Assembly: GCF_000264995.1 (NCBI RefSeq)
Contig: NW_006767433.1
Location: 3,774,209-3,838,208 of the forward strand
Direction of reading: 5' to 3'
DNA length: 64,000 bases
Source: Punctularia strigosozonata HHB-11173 SS5
Taxonomy: Eukaryota; Basidiomycota; Agaricomycetes; Corticiales; Punctulariaceae
The position numbers and the translations under genes are program-made. Below the pieces are notes generated by a model. That model did not search any database. It had not been told where the DNA came from and worked only from the letters and a program-made list of their open reading frames with translations. Each line of letters starts with the position of its first letter. Within the stretch, counting starts at the first letter, position 1. Of the stretch, positions 11,300 through 24,113 are shown piece after piece.

Positions 11300-13075
11300 A
11301 TGTCTCCCAAGGTCACCAAGATCTGCTGTAGTGCGTAGACAAGCTGTTTGCTTTGCCATTACGACTGAAGACCGGAACGCGTTCCAGTCGGTGCTGGCTA
11401 CGTCGGTGAGACCGCCAACATATAACAGCACCGGGGCGGCTTGCTTACCCCGTTGTTTTGCAGGCGGCCCTACTTGCGCTGTTATTGCGCTCAAGTGCCC
11501 GCACATCACCGTCACCATCGTTGATCTCAACCAGGCCCGCATCGATGCTTGGAACAGCCCCAACTTTGATCTCCCAATCTACGAACCTGGTTTGGAAGGT
11601 GTCGTTCGCCAGGCTCGCGGACGCAACCTGTTTTTCTCCACGGACGTAGACAAGGGAATCAAGGAGGCGGATCTTATCTTCGTTAGCGTCAACACGCCCA
11701 CCAAGAAGAGTGGTGTTGGCGCTGGCTTCGCGGCCGACCTCAAGTACGTACCTTCTCCGACTGTTACATGCGTGTCTCTTGAAATGCAATTGGCATTGAT
11801 ATATTTGTTGTTAACATGATCACTGACGCGTTCTGATAGCTACGTTGAACTCGCCACCCGCCGTATCGCCGCCGTCGCGGAGTCTTCCAAGATCGTGGTC
11901 GAGAAGTCGACTGTCCCTTGCCGCACCGCAGAGTCCATGAGGACAATCCTTGAAGCGAACTCCAAGCCTGGATGCCACTTCGACATTTTGTCTAACCCTG
12001 AGTTCCTTGCTGAGGGCACGGCTATCGAGGATTTGCTCAAGCCCGATCGTGTTCTCATCGGCTCCTTACAGACCGCCGAGGGAAAGGCAGCTTGTGCGGC
12101 TCTCAGCGAAGTTTATGGAAACTGGGTGCCGTGCGCCATCATTTATCTTGAGGGCGTAGAATCTTTACTGACAGGCTGCTAGTAAGGACCGCATCCTGAC
12201 GGTCGGCCTCTGGTCGTCCGAACTTTCGAAGCTGGCTGCCAATGCCATGCTCGCTCAACGCATATCCTCCATCAATGCCCTCTCCGCTATTTGCGAGGCA
12301 ACTGGCGCGAACATCGATGAGGTTGCGAATGCTGTTGGCAAAGACTCGCGTGTCGGTCCCAAGTTTTTGCGTGCTTCGGTCGGATTCGGTGGTTCCTGCT
12401 TCCAGAAGGACATCCTCAATCTCGTCTACCTCAGCGAGAGCCTGCACCTTCCAGAGGTCGCTGCTTACTGGAGACAGGTCGTAGACATGAATGAGTATCA
12501 GAAGCGTCGCTTTGCCAAACGGGTTGTCGACACCCTCTTCAATACCATCACCGGCAAGGTACGCATGCTGTCCGTGCAGTTCACCGGTGACTAACTATCT
12601 TCTCCAGCGCATCGCCGTCCTCGGCTTCGCCTTTAAGGCAGACACCGGAGACACTCGCGAGTCGGCGTCCATCAGCCTAATCAGGGACTTTGTTGCTGAG
12701 AAGGCCTATGTCACTGTCTACGACCCGAAGGTTACAGAGGAGCAGATCTGGCTAGACTTGGCAGAAGCGCTGTCGCCGACACCTCTTGAGAGCAGTGAGT
12801 TGCCGTGTTGACGCACGCCTTTCTCCAGCATTAAATCGTTCCTAGTCCAGAAGCAGGTCACCATCGTGCACTCTGCCCTGGAGGCTTGCAAGAAATCCGA
12901 GGCCGTCGTGATCGCCACGGAATGGAAAGAATTCCGTGATATCGCTTGGCAAGAGGTCTATGATAGCATGAACAAGCCCGCGTTCGTCTTCGATGGTCGC
13001 CTCCTCGTAGACGCCGACGCCCTTCGTAAGATCGGCTTCAGCGTGACCACTATCGGTCGCGGAGAGAGGCTTTAG
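11300..13075 (+). CDS. ugd1: UDP-glucose 6-dehydrogenase
   Basis: NAD-dependent four-electron oxidation of UDP-glucose to UDP-glucuronate, the precursor of UDP-xylose and glucuronic acid polymers (in basidiomycetes, capsule and wall glycans). The start gives [10 protein letters not shown], joined through an 18-base microexon (11388-11405) to the Rossmann motif [15 protein letters not shown]. Further family blocks are [42 protein letters not shown], the catalytic cysteine block [12 protein letters not shown], the lid [13 protein letters not shown] and the C-terminal NAD domain ending TIGRGERL at 13075. At least six introns of about 50-80 bases are inferred. All expected catalytic features are present, and nothing suggests truncation. 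Confidence 0.95.
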
Positions 13076-13458
13076 GCGAGGCTGTCTGCATGCCTGTGGA
13101 GCATCACGTAGTTCCCTCTTGAAACTCTTGGACGGATGTTTGGTCATACGGCTTTCCCTACTACCTTAGATCGCCATGGATGTTATACCAATACAGTAGC
13201 TCAGACCTCGCGCTCACGGTCGATCTTCCTGATCATCATACATGGTATTGTACCGGATTGAATGCAGTGACTCCCACGTGTGGCTGGGAGGACCTGTGTC
13301 TGCTCGTGTTTCGGAGTTGGGCTTGTCCATCGTCCTTCGCATACGGCCATTCCAGATTGAAGACTGATCGCCCCGGGCGCTCTACAATCACCCGCACACG
13401 CTGCATTTCCATTCGCGCACAGTATGTATCTGTGACTGACACCGCTGCATGATTAAAG

Positions 13459-16400
13459 ATGACCGATGAACCTTCTCGCATCGCGAGGTAAAGATCGTCT
13501 TTCCCTCCATTTTTGAGGTCAAGGCTCACTCAATACTGTAGAGAAGCAAAGAGTATACACCAAGGCTTGAAGGAACTCCTCAAGACCAGAGAACCATGGG
13601 ACAAAGAAACCGAGTTCCAACGGAGGAAGTAGGTGTATGACCGCCCGATTGTGACCGAATGCTATATGCTGAACATGAGAACCAGCTTACGCCGCCAGTA
13701 TCTCCGACTTCTGCTCTTACATCCATACACGAACCCTTCTCGAGATGCCGAGACACACCTATGGATGCAAACGTCTTACGCCTTCATCTCCAGTTACAAA
13801 CAACGGATCACCGAACTCGATACTGCGCTCCAGGGTACTCCGCGTCAGAACAAAAGCAACACGAACGGTCACGGCCCTGTAGAGTACCGCAAACTCCTTC
13901 GGCGTTTCCGCCAGTTCCTTGCCGACGAAGAGAAATTTTGGACTCAACTTCTGACAAGATATCGCCGGTGCTTCGAGTTGGAAGAGCTTCAGCCTGCACT
14001 ATTAGCCCTCGGTTTCGCCATCGAAGGCGAAGAAGAAGAGGTTCCGGATGACGCCCAAGGAACCAGACGTTCGGGCGGGCGGAACCGGTTTGAATTCCCT
14101 CCTCAGGAAGCTTCAGCATCCGTCCTTCCCGCAAATGCGACACAGCGCGCGGCCCTACTCTCCATTTGCAGCAAAACGCTCGTCTGCCTCGGCGACCTTG
14201 CACGCTACAAGGAACAGTTTAACGAAGGCGGCGGGCGACCTAAGGCCATCCAGGAATATGGACCTCCTGCTGCGCAGTCGAAGCGCAACAATCGGAACAG
14301 GCCTCCGGACGTATCTCGAAACCGCAACTACGAGATAGCGCAACAACGTTATGAACATGCTCGCTTGATATCTCCGTCGGAAGGCAACGCCGCGCATCAG
14401 CTTGCCATCCTCGCTGCTTATCAGAAGGATGCGTTTGGCGCACTGGTTCATTACTACCGCGCGATGTGCGTTCGGCAGCCGTACGACACAGCGTCTGAAA
14501 ATTTGAGTACAGTGCTGAAGAAGGCCTTGAAGCAATGGGAGGCAACTCGCAGTGGCCAGCGGCCCACAGACCCCCCAAATCTCTCTCGATTCAAGGAGGA
14601 TCTTGTTGTTCTACACGCTTTGTGGAATCAGGATGCGAAATCGGACGTAGAAAATGGGTAAAGATCTCACAGGTCGCATCGAGACATCCTCTGACAAATG
14701 TACATTGTTAGCTCACCGTCAATTCGTGCGACGCAGGCACAGCAGATTCGAGTCGAGACTGCATTCCGGACCCTGGTCTCCCAGCGCAATATGCCGATCG
14801 ATGTCATCTCGAAGGTCATCGTAATAGCCGTAGGTGCCCTTTGGCGAGAACAAATGGTCCGCCAGCCGAATTGCAGAGGTAAACCCGCGCAGCGCTCGTT
14901 TATGGAATCCCTCATTCGGCAGCACATCCTCGATCTGTTCAGATCGCTGTTGGATATCGGTGTCCAGGAACTGAAGGAAGGTGGTTCCGTGGACGCTGTC
15001 CCGCGCGCGGAGGAGGATCTGGCCCAGAGGATTACTGCAACCTTCAGGCGCACACTACCTGCCCTCCGCATCTCCAGCAAATGGGTGCGAGCGAATATAC
15101 GAGATCTCGCTGGTGATGACGTTGCAATACCATCCTCCGTAGGGAAACGCGGCGACGCCCGAAGGCATAATCGAAGCCAGAGCAGGGTCTCGACGGATAC
15201 TGCACCTGCCAAAACTCGACAACAATTTTGGGAAGCGTATGCAGCATTTGCAGATGCATTAGCACGTACTTTCCCCCCACAGCAGCTTCCTCCTCTTGAT
15301 GCGCCTCTGGAAGAAGATATTGACATGCGTGGATTCCTACCTCTCAGAAATTTAATGTTCGGAGAATCAGTCGTATCCCGAACACAATCTACTATCGCAG
15401 TAGCCGACAACATGGCGGGTCACGCTCATCCAAATATTGAACAGCTCATGAGGATCTGGGATCTCCTCGGTGACGTACGCAGTGTCGCTGGGTCTGGGGT
15501 GAGTCGCAGTTAGAAAGAAGTACGAGGTCTGTACTCTATGCTAATGTATTGATTGATAGAAAACGCCTGTGTCCATCGTTGATGGGCATTTCCTCGCAGG
15601 CCCGGCGTCATCGTCTACCACCGCGCTCGCAGCGAGTTCCGCTCGAGCGCAAGAATCGGCGCCAAGTTCTGCATTTACGATTATTGGAAAAACAAGTGAT
15701 CTCATTGCCGAAGATGACACTGGAACCGACACCAACCGCGCCGACGATGATCTCGTCCGGGACGCCTTTCGACAGGCCCTTGGTGGGTCTGATGACGACA
15801 CTGAGGAAGACGAGATTGTGTGGAATCCCCGGTACGCACGCACGCATCGGTGCTTAGTGCAGCGTTCATTCCAAGTATTCCAGAGCCCCTGCATCGCCGC
15901 CAAGTGTTCCTATCGAAGCTCTGTCCACCATCCGTGCGAGAACCATTGCACCACCACAAACTTCCATCAGCCCTGGCCTTCCTTTGTCTGATTCTTCACC
16001 TTCACGTCAGCCACCCATTGGTACACCTAGGGTTGCGACTAAACCTGTCCAATCACCACTGACTGCCGAGGAACTCGTGAATAGTGTGATGGGCTACGAC
16101 CGTAGTCCTGCGGTATCATCGACTCCTCGCTCGCCGGTGCTACAAGACTCTGGTGCTCGGCCCCTTCCCTTTGGCAACGGTTCACCTCTCGTCCCGACAC
16201 AATCAATCTGGTCAACGCCCCTTGAGCCCAGCATGCCGTTGTTACCGTCCCAGGGCTTGCGATCTTTTGCCAGCGACGGTCAATCTGGTCACAATATTGG
16301 CCAAAATACGCTTAATCGGCCAGATTCATTTCTCCGTCAGCAGCCTCTTCCGGCTACGTACGGTGGACTTGGCGCCAGACAGCGAGCTCCATTCCAGGAT

Positions 16401-16751
16401 CCACAGAATTGGCTCCCCTCGCCACACAACGCATTCGATGGTCATGAAATGTACTCCTCAACTCCTTCCGGCCATCGGCCTTTGCCGGCACAGATATCAA
16501 TATCCAGTCACGCACCGTACGTCGATCCTCACCCAGACATGCTGCCCGGCGCCGGATTCCATCACGCTCGCAACCCCTCGCGGGCTGCATTCTCAGACCC
16601 AGCCATCGTATCCATGTCCTTTGGGCCTCCTGCGAGCATCAACCCGGCGCCCGGCCCGCGTGATATCGGGCCCGGCGGATATGGCGTGGGTCCTGCTTAC
16701 GAGCCCATGGCTGCACTATCGCTGAACCCTAAGCTGTATGGTCCCCCTTGA
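13459..16751 (+). CDS. EST1/SMG7-family protein
   Basis: The start at 13459 (MTDEPSRIAREAKSIHQGLK after splicing) leads into KETEFQRRKTSLRRQYLRLL, the N-terminal 14-3-3-like helical domain of EST1/SMG5-7 proteins, which act in telomerase recruitment and nonsense-mediated decay. The family signature is visible as ISPSEGNAAHQLAILAAYQK and GALVHYYRAMCVRQPYDTASENL. The EST1 DNA/RNA-binding helical domain then has FPPQQLPPLDAPLEEDIDMRGFLPLRNLMFGE. The C-terminal third is acidic and then Pro/Ser-rich low complexity ending LSLNPKLYGPP. No PIN nuclease domain was found, so SMG7/EBS1 type is more likely than SMG6. Introns are inferred near 13488-13540, 13630-13680, 14660-14750, 15500-15560 and 15830-15990. 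Confidence 0.85.
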
Positions 16752-17302
16752 CTAGGCGCACTAGGCTAAGAGGAGTACTCATCTCCCGACAATTATTCCT
16801 CCAAGCAACCGTGGCATCGCCCATCACTTGCGTACACCACGGGGCTGCCTCAGGAAGGTCCTGTCGGCGTCCATGCCCAACGATTCAAGCTGAGGTCCCC
16901 GAGTGGTCTAGCGATTCTGGTAGGAGGCGAGCTGTCAGACGATTACGCGATGTAATTAAACGCGCCCCTGCCTAATTCTCCGACTATTTCCAGCGGACGC
17001 GGATGTTATCCTGTGCAGGTGTTGCGTCGATGTTGTCTACGTTACCCCATGTCCGCGTGTCGTGGTAGAGCAGAGGCCGCTGTTCCACATCTTCCTGTAT
17101 GCATCTTTTCGTCCTTTGATCCACGACATGAAACACTATGACGGTGGTCCCGATACACCGCAGAAAAAGAGGAAAGGTCTACGTAGATTGCTTAGTTTAC
17201 TACGATTACTGGATACATTTTGACTCGATTGTCCAATGAGCTCACAGCCTGTTGCGTGTTGTACAGTGCAGAAAAAGTCCGATGGAAGAACCCATTCTCG
17301 CC
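16752..17302. other. Convergent 3' intergenic region
   Basis: 551 bp between the EST1-like stop and the stop of the minus-strand Zn2Cys6 gene. No coding frame or RNA gene was recognised; it presumably carries the two 3' UTRs. Confidence 0.4.
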
Positions 17303-20300
17303 TCACTGACTCGAAGTGGAAACATGGCCTGTGGATGACGGGAGATCGATCAGCCGCTGTGACCTTCGACAGACCGACGGGGTAAGCAACGCACCGAACA
17401 TGTCATATTGGGTCTGGGGCGGCTGGTAGGACGACGCGGGCTGCCCCTGAGCACCAGGCGCATCCCCGCCGGGACCCATTTGCTGCTCCTGCATACCGTA
17501 CGTCAAACCGAGCTGGCCGAGGGTCGAGTAGTCGTTCCAGTACTGTGGGTATCGACCGCTGCCGTTGCCGCTCACACCGCCCGCCGGCGTGCTCGATCCA
17601 CCCTGCCTCGCGGGCGCACGATGGTCAACAAGACCGGTACTGTACTGCTGCGGGAGGGCGGACGTCGAGAGCCCGCCTGCGTACCCGCTCATTTGCGGAT
17701 CCGCCGGCCACCGTTCGTACTGCTGTTGGCTGGCAAAGTACGGGAACTGAGCGCTGCTGGGCGAGTCGCCTGGGATAGGAGACTGAGATGGGTATCCGGC
17801 TCCGTCCGGACGTCCAGACTCGGAAGGCGACGCCGAAGCAGGATCATCCTCTGCGCGGTCAGATGCAAGCCTCTTCGTCCGGGGCTCAGCGAGGCGAGGC
17901 GCATTTTGGAGCGGTACATCGTCCCTGTGCACTTTAGAGCCTCGGAGCAGCTCCCAGGCGCGACCGGCGCTGGGCCAGACGATGTCGATATGTTTCAACA
18001 CATGCATGATTTTTTGCAATCCTATGCGAGATTGCGGGTCGTCGGGATAAGTGGTCACTGCGCATAGACACGTGAGCATATGAAAGGAGAATAGAAGGTA
18101 GAGGCATGCTCACGTGTGGTTACGTGCATGATACCGGCGGTAAAGACATAATAAGATAGAAAGACAGGACACCGATGGATGCAGAAACGGTCGAGATATA
18201 TGGATACTGTACGTGCGGAAGTCAGCGGCGGCACTGCCAGCGAATTATCGGATAAAACGCACCAATAGACGTGATATGATTAGCGGCGCGTACACAGGCA
18301 TCAAATTCTTTTTTGGCGGTGGAACAAATTTCGGTGTCCTCGCCATTTTGGATGCACCGGGGTAGGTGACGAATGCTAGAACATCGATGAGCCAGAGCAT
18401 TTTACTTGCAGGTACGACGGCTGAACGTACAAAGGACGGTGCAGGAGAAGGACGGTAGTCCAATACTGCATATGAAGCGTGAGGACATGCGGAGGCGGCA
18501 CATTGGAAGGAGGAGCGGCAACGTCGTAACGGATGCTCTGGGGCAAGTCCAGGTACCACTTGTCGAGGTCCTCCTCAAGACGGAGGGCAGCGGAGTACCG
18601 GCCTTGCGATGGCTTGATCGCATAAATGTCCCGCATGAGTTTACCGGTGATTAGGGCTGAGACGGAAGATGAGCGAAAGCGACTCGAAAAGGAAGACGAC
18701 AAATGCTCACAGAGCTTGGCGGACGCATTGAAGCACGAAATCAACCGCGCGGGAACCGGCGGGTAAGGCTCGAATGTCTTGTCGCTCGGGACAAGGGGCT
18801 CCGAATTCACCGGCTGCCAGTCTTCCGTCTCTTCGGTCTGTCCCAAACGCATCAGCATCCGAGAAAAATGACTACGCAGCGAGTCGCTGACCTCGGCATC
18901 GCTGGGGAATGTCTGGTCAAAGTCATGGTCAAAGATCGCCAGCGGTCGACCTTGAACCACAAATCAGAAACGAAAGTCAAAACTCGGATCGTGCGACGGT
19001 AGCATACCGATATACGCAGAAACATATCGGTCCATGATCACGCACGCCCACCAGATCCGCTTCCTGGTCTGCATCTCCTGCTCACCGAACATCCTCCTGC
19101 CGACCTTGAACTGCCACCGCTCCGCGGTCTTGTGCATCCCGAGATCCTGGGCCATGCGCACCGCCATGCCGATGTACAACCACGCCTGGGCCATGGCGCC
19201 GATCCCGATCTCGCGGTAGCCGAGCAGGAGCAGCGCTTGGACCGTGCACGGGCGCGAGCTGGCGTACGTGCGGTCGAGGATCGTCTTGGCCGCTTCGCCA
19301 TACGTGTCCCCGGCGGGCCACATCGAACCAGGCGGAGGGGGCAGCGGCGCCTCTGCGGAGGACGTAGAAGAGTAGCGCGCGGCGACGGCGAGCATGGAAA
19401 AGAGCAGGATGGTCGGAATCCGCCGCGGGCGCGGGTCGTCGAAGGGCGAGGCGTGTCGGGAAGAGTTGCTCACGTTGCATGAGCCAGAACCGGAGTAGGG
19501 CGAGTCGGGCGCACTACCGACCAGCCTGCGGGGCGGAGGCGATTAGCGTGTCGTATTCACGTGGTGAGAGAGATAGGAAAAAAGACCACGTACCCCGCTT
19601 TGAAATCTTCGAGGAACGCGTCCTTGTGCACAATCGGCAGCGACGGGTGCACATAGGTGAAGTAGAGACCGAGAAGGTGCTCCTGCACTTGCGGACTGGG
19701 AAGCCTCGCTACGAGGTCGTCTTCGACGCGGGCGCTCAGCATGCCTTTGGGCAGTGGGGGCCATATGCGCGCTTTTGGGAAATGCCAGATGCCGCCCTCT
19801 TGCCGCGGCCCGTCTGGGCGTCGCTGGGCGGCGAGAAGATGGAGGCCGCTCGCCTTGCCATGCCAGCGCACTTGGGCGTCCTCGTTGAGGGAGAGCTGGC
19901 CGACGGCGTCCGTGAGGTCGTCGTCATCGCCAGAGAGGTCGTCCAATGGGCTGTGCGCGTGTTCGGAGTCTGCGCGGAACGACTGCTGGTGCTGCTGGTG
20001 CTGTGGCGGATAGAGGGACTCGGGAGAGCGTCCGTCGGGGGAGGACGTGGCGGAGGCCGGGGGCGGCTGCAGGCGCGCGAGGGGCGGTGCGTTGCCTTGG
20101 CCGGAGGGCGCGCGCGAGGAGGCGGCTGTCAGCGCCGGGGACGGCGAGCGGTGGTCGGCATTGAGCCGCCTGCGCTGGTGGAGCCTCGTGGCGGGGGAGG
20201 CGGACCGGTCGGAGGCGCCGTCCGCCGTGCCGCGAACCGCTGCGGCGGCGTGTAGCTTGGCGACGACGCTGTCCTGCCATTCGTTCGAGGGACTGTGGAA

Positions 20301-21431
20301 GATCGAGCGTGAGTGCACGTGGCTGGGGCGGGCGGGGCGATGCGCACTGGGTGGACGACAGCGAGGACGGGGCGGGCGGCGGGCGCGGAGTCGGTTTACG
20401 GCCGCCCGCGGTGCCGTCGCGGCGGCGGCCCTTGCAGCCGTACGGCGAGTTGTCGACGCGGTCGATGATGTCGCGCGCGAGCTGGTCCTGGGGGGGAGGG
20501 GCGCGCAGGTTGAGCAACGCGGCTTCCATGTGGGGAAGTAGAGTTCGGGCGTACCTCCGAGAGATCTTCGAAGAGGGTGCGGGCGCGGGCGTCGCCAGAG
20601 TCGAGTAGGATGCCGATCAGCGCCTCGGTCTGGTGCAGCCGGGCCTCGATCGCGTCGATGTAGCCCTTCGGCGGCCCGCGCTTGCGAGAGGGCCCGAGGA
20701 ACGTGCACGGCGTGTTCAGCATCACGCAGTTCTTGCACGGCTCGTTCGCCGACGAGCGCTCGCACTTGCATTTCGACTTGCGGCACTGGTCGCACGCTGC
20801 GGCGGGCGGGCGTCAGTTTCACGACGACGGCGAGCGGCGGAGGCCCGAGCGCAGGCTAACCTTTCGAGCTCCGTCTCCTGACCTCCTTTTCGTTCTTCTT
20901 GTGGGCGCCAGAGGGCGTGGACGGGCCGGTGCCCAGGGGCGAGTACCGCTCGTCGTCCGGCTCGTCGTACTCGTCCGACGGCACCCGGTGGGCGTCCTCC
21001 AGCGTGGTGATGTGCGGGAGTACCATCGAGCCCGCGGAGCCGTACGCACCGGCGGCGACCGGCGTCGTCGACGGGATGGGCACATGCTGCTGGTGCGGGT
21101 GCGGGTGCTGCTGGGCGTTGCTCGGACCCGGGGCAGAGACCGGCCAGTGGGTCTGCGCGCCGGGCAGAAAGGAGAAAGACGCGGAGGGTGGCTGGGTGTG
21201 AGAGTAGGCGGGGTGCGGCTGGGCGTACTGCTCGATGAGCTGGTTCGTGTTCATGCGGGGGTAGCCCGGCTGGGGCTGGACCGGGTAGCGAAAGGCGGCG
21301 GGGAGGTCAGGCGAGCCGGGGGCTTCGATCTTGACAGGCTGGCGGACGGCGTACATCTGCGGCGTCTGCTGCCTGCGGGGGTCGGGGGGCGGGGGGTAGT
21401 AGGGCGGATAGGAGTACTCGGGGTGGGTCAT
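17303..21431 (-). CDS. Zn2Cys6 fungal-specific transcription factor
   Basis: A large regulator on the minus strand. The N-terminus from 21431 (MTHPEYSYPPYYPPP) is Pro/Gln/His-rich and runs to a basic stretch EKEVRRRSSKG. After an intron the Zn2Cys6 cluster reads CDQCRKSKCKC, with the later cysteines in EPCKNCVMLNTPC, then a linker and coiled-coil-like dimer region RKRGPPKGYIDAIEARLHQ. The middle-homology (fungal_trans) domain is recognised by the blocks ARYSSTSSAEAPL, AQAWLYIGMAVRMAQDLGMH, MQTRKRIWWACVIMDRYVSA, GRPLAIFDHDFDQTFPSD, PVPARLISCFNASAKL and MQYWTTVLLLHRP. The tail is Gln/Ser/Gly-rich and ends STGHVSTSSQ. Targets cannot be told from sequence; similar layouts occur in carbohydrate-utilisation regulators. 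The 18.9-21.4 kb part is unusually GC-rich, which creates long shadow frames on both strands. Exon joins in the Pro/Arg-rich linker are uncertain. Confidence 0.85.
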
Positions 21432-24113
21432 GGCCGGCGGCGTCGACGCCCGCCGCGTCCTCGTTTAAAGCAGACGAAAACTGTGGCTGCTCTGGTGATA
21501 GACGATGGAGAGGAGAGAACGGCTGCAGTGGCTGCAGTCCGGGCCATGACAAATGCCCAAAGTCACGCCCTCGCGCGTCGCCCCCCAACGCGCTGCCCGT
21601 CCCGTCCGCCGAGCCCAAGATCCACCGATCGCATCCATCTCCCCATTCTGCGCGCACGGACGGCGGCGCAACCAGGCCTGAGTGACACACCCCCGACGCC
21701 GCGCCCCTTTCGCCGACGGCTCATCCCTCCTCTCGCCTTCGGCCGAGACCTTCCAGAAACCGTGCACCATCCTTGGCCATCTTATCTGATGCTCGTGCGC
21801 CCCCCGCAACGCCGACACACCCCTCTCGCCTTGGACGACGAGGCGCCCGGAGCATCGAGGGGCGACCAGAGACGCCCCCCGACGCAGGGCGGACCTGATC
21901 GGCGTCTCATCGTTTATGCCGTCGGCATCTACCGCATTCGCGTCAAAGCGTCCGACGGCCTTCGACGGACATTGGCGCGCGATCCTTCGAAACTTTTCAA
22001 GGGGGGCCCGGATGACCGCATCCCGGACAACGCCGCTACGCCAAAACACGCGGACGAGAAAAAGTAATTTGTACAAAGACCGGAAAACGATGCGCGGGAC
22101 CGGAGCAGTTCTCGTCCCCAGCCCCTCCGTCGTCGCAGCGTCATCACAGGAGGGGGCCTCGGCTCATCCCATCCGCGACTCTGCAATGGCCATATTTCGG
22201 GAACGCAGAGGCCGAAACCCCGTTCTATGGCTGACACACCGCGGCCTCGGACGTGCCCCCGCCGCTCCCAGACTGAGTACGGCTGCACGCCTGTTTACGC
22301 TCGAGAAACGCTCGACCCGCGTTGGACCGCATGGCGCGCGAGCGTTCACGAACGCACCGGGTGAGACGAACCCATCTTTCCATTGAATATACGCCAACCC
22401 CCTTCGAGATCATCGCGCGTCGCGCCACGGATACAGACGCATCACATGGGCTCATCAGATTCCCGTACTTCAGATCCACCAAGCCCACGTACCCAATCTC
22501 ATCGACTGATCAATCAGAACGAGAAGCCCGAGCCGTCTGCGAAGATCGTTCCAAATCCTCGACGCGCGGGACCGCCTCCTCCAAGGAACCCGGCGCGTGC
22601 GGCTTTTGGGGTGCCCCCCCGTCCGCCCTGGCTCGCCGCGCTGCCGAACCCGCTCTCCTTCACCCGTCCATTTTCTTTTTCTCTTGTGGCGCTCATGTGC
22701 TTTTTTTCTTCTTCTGCGTTTCACGAAAGCGTAACGTGGCGGAGCCCAAATCGTCGATCTGGTAGGCGGAGATAGTAGGCGATCTCCAGCTAATCACATC
22801 TCGCAAAGATGCGCCATATTGGCCGCTTCCCGTATCTGGCTGTGGCGCAGCCCAACGAGTTTCGAACAGAAAAATCGAGCTGCTGCAGTGTCCTTCGCAC
22901 AGGGCCTGGGACACGCTCACGGCCAACTGAGTTACCTCACGCACCCGTCAGAAACGGAATTAGAGTGTGGGGCGGGACTTTGACTATGCACTGCATGTTT
23001 TGGCGGGCTCCCGCGGACACCTTTGCCTACTGCGGAGAACTTTAGCACACTGCAGATACACTCTATTGCTATGACCGAGCTGCTTAGCAACCGTAATGGC
23101 CGCCATCCGTATGAGCCCCGGCGGGCGAGCATGCAATCACGGACGCAGCCACGGACTAAGCCAAGGATCGCAACGGCCGCGGCGATCGAGGGACCGGATG
23201 CATTCGTCATCGACGTCCGGACACTCCTCCTCCACGCCATCGTGCCGATGCAGGCTTTCTCGCACCTTTGAGACTCGGAGAAGTTTCGCTCGTCCGAACG
23301 AGAACGCGAAAAAAAACGCATTCGTGGTCGTCAAGTCGTCAAGGACTGAGGAAAGGTAGAGACGTCTATTGAACTGCGGAACTAGAAGCAGGTATCCATC
23401 GAGGGGGGGACGTCCCCCATGCCAGTTTTCGACGCCATGGAGGAGCCTGGACATGTTCGACGGAGGTACTACGCGACACCCTGGAACAGCCCTACGCCCT
23501 GCCCGAATGCTAGCGGATGCCATCCCAACCTCCGCCGATGAGACAGGAGCCTCGGGGCGGGACGTCGGACTTGTAGAGTACATAGCGTTCGGGTCCGTGC
23601 TTGTCCAGTAATAGTAGTAGCGACTGTGCGAGACAATGCGTGGAGCGGTCGTTCGAGGGTCCGAACGGAGGAAGGTAGGGAGGAAGGACTAGCGCAGGGC
23701 GGTATTCGGTTCAGACGCGGGTGTTGAGCATTACGGGTCCGGGTCTGCTTCCGGTTACGTTCGTAAGTGATCCTCGATATGTGTTATGCTGCCCCAAGTG
23801 CGTCGTCTGGTAACGCGTGTAGAGTCGTGGTTCTCCAGAGGATCGACAAGTACATAATCCCTGTCCTGATCCTGCAGACAGAGGATGACAAGAAGCTGTG
23901 CAAACACCGCCACTGATCATGAATACGTCGTATTATTCAAGCCGTTTAGCGGTCCTGTAGGATCTGACAACACCGCGGGCTGCTGCTCTACGCACAAACC
24001 GACTGCACTGAGAGGTCATTCCTGTGCATACATTCGAACCAGGTGAAGCCATAAAGAACCTGCTACCAGTGGATCGGTCGATATCAACATCGCGACTGAT
24101 ACAAGGCGGCAGG
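21432..24113. other. 2.7-kb gene-poor region upstream of the Zn2Cys6 gene
   Basis: No gene is supported on either strand. Open frames are short, overlap each other and follow the GC bias in the first kilobase. The region contains T-rich tracts near 22670-22720 and a poly-A tract near 23310. It lies between the divergent starts of the transcription factor and the USP-like gene, so it could hold distant promoter elements, long 5' UTRs or a noncoding RNA, but nothing specific was seen. Confidence 0.45.

Noticed and set aside
19557-20822. 421-codon minus-strand frame within the Zn2Cys6 gene region
   Set aside because: Mixed: parts are an out-of-frame reading of the Pro/Arg-rich linker, so it is not a separate gene. 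Its real coding parts are included in the 17303-21431 call.
20682-22067. 461-codon plus-strand open frame opposite the Zn2Cys6 gene
   Set aside because: Very Arg/Gly/Pro-rich, mirrors the GC-rich coding strand of the transcription factor and has no domain. It is a shadow of the real gene.
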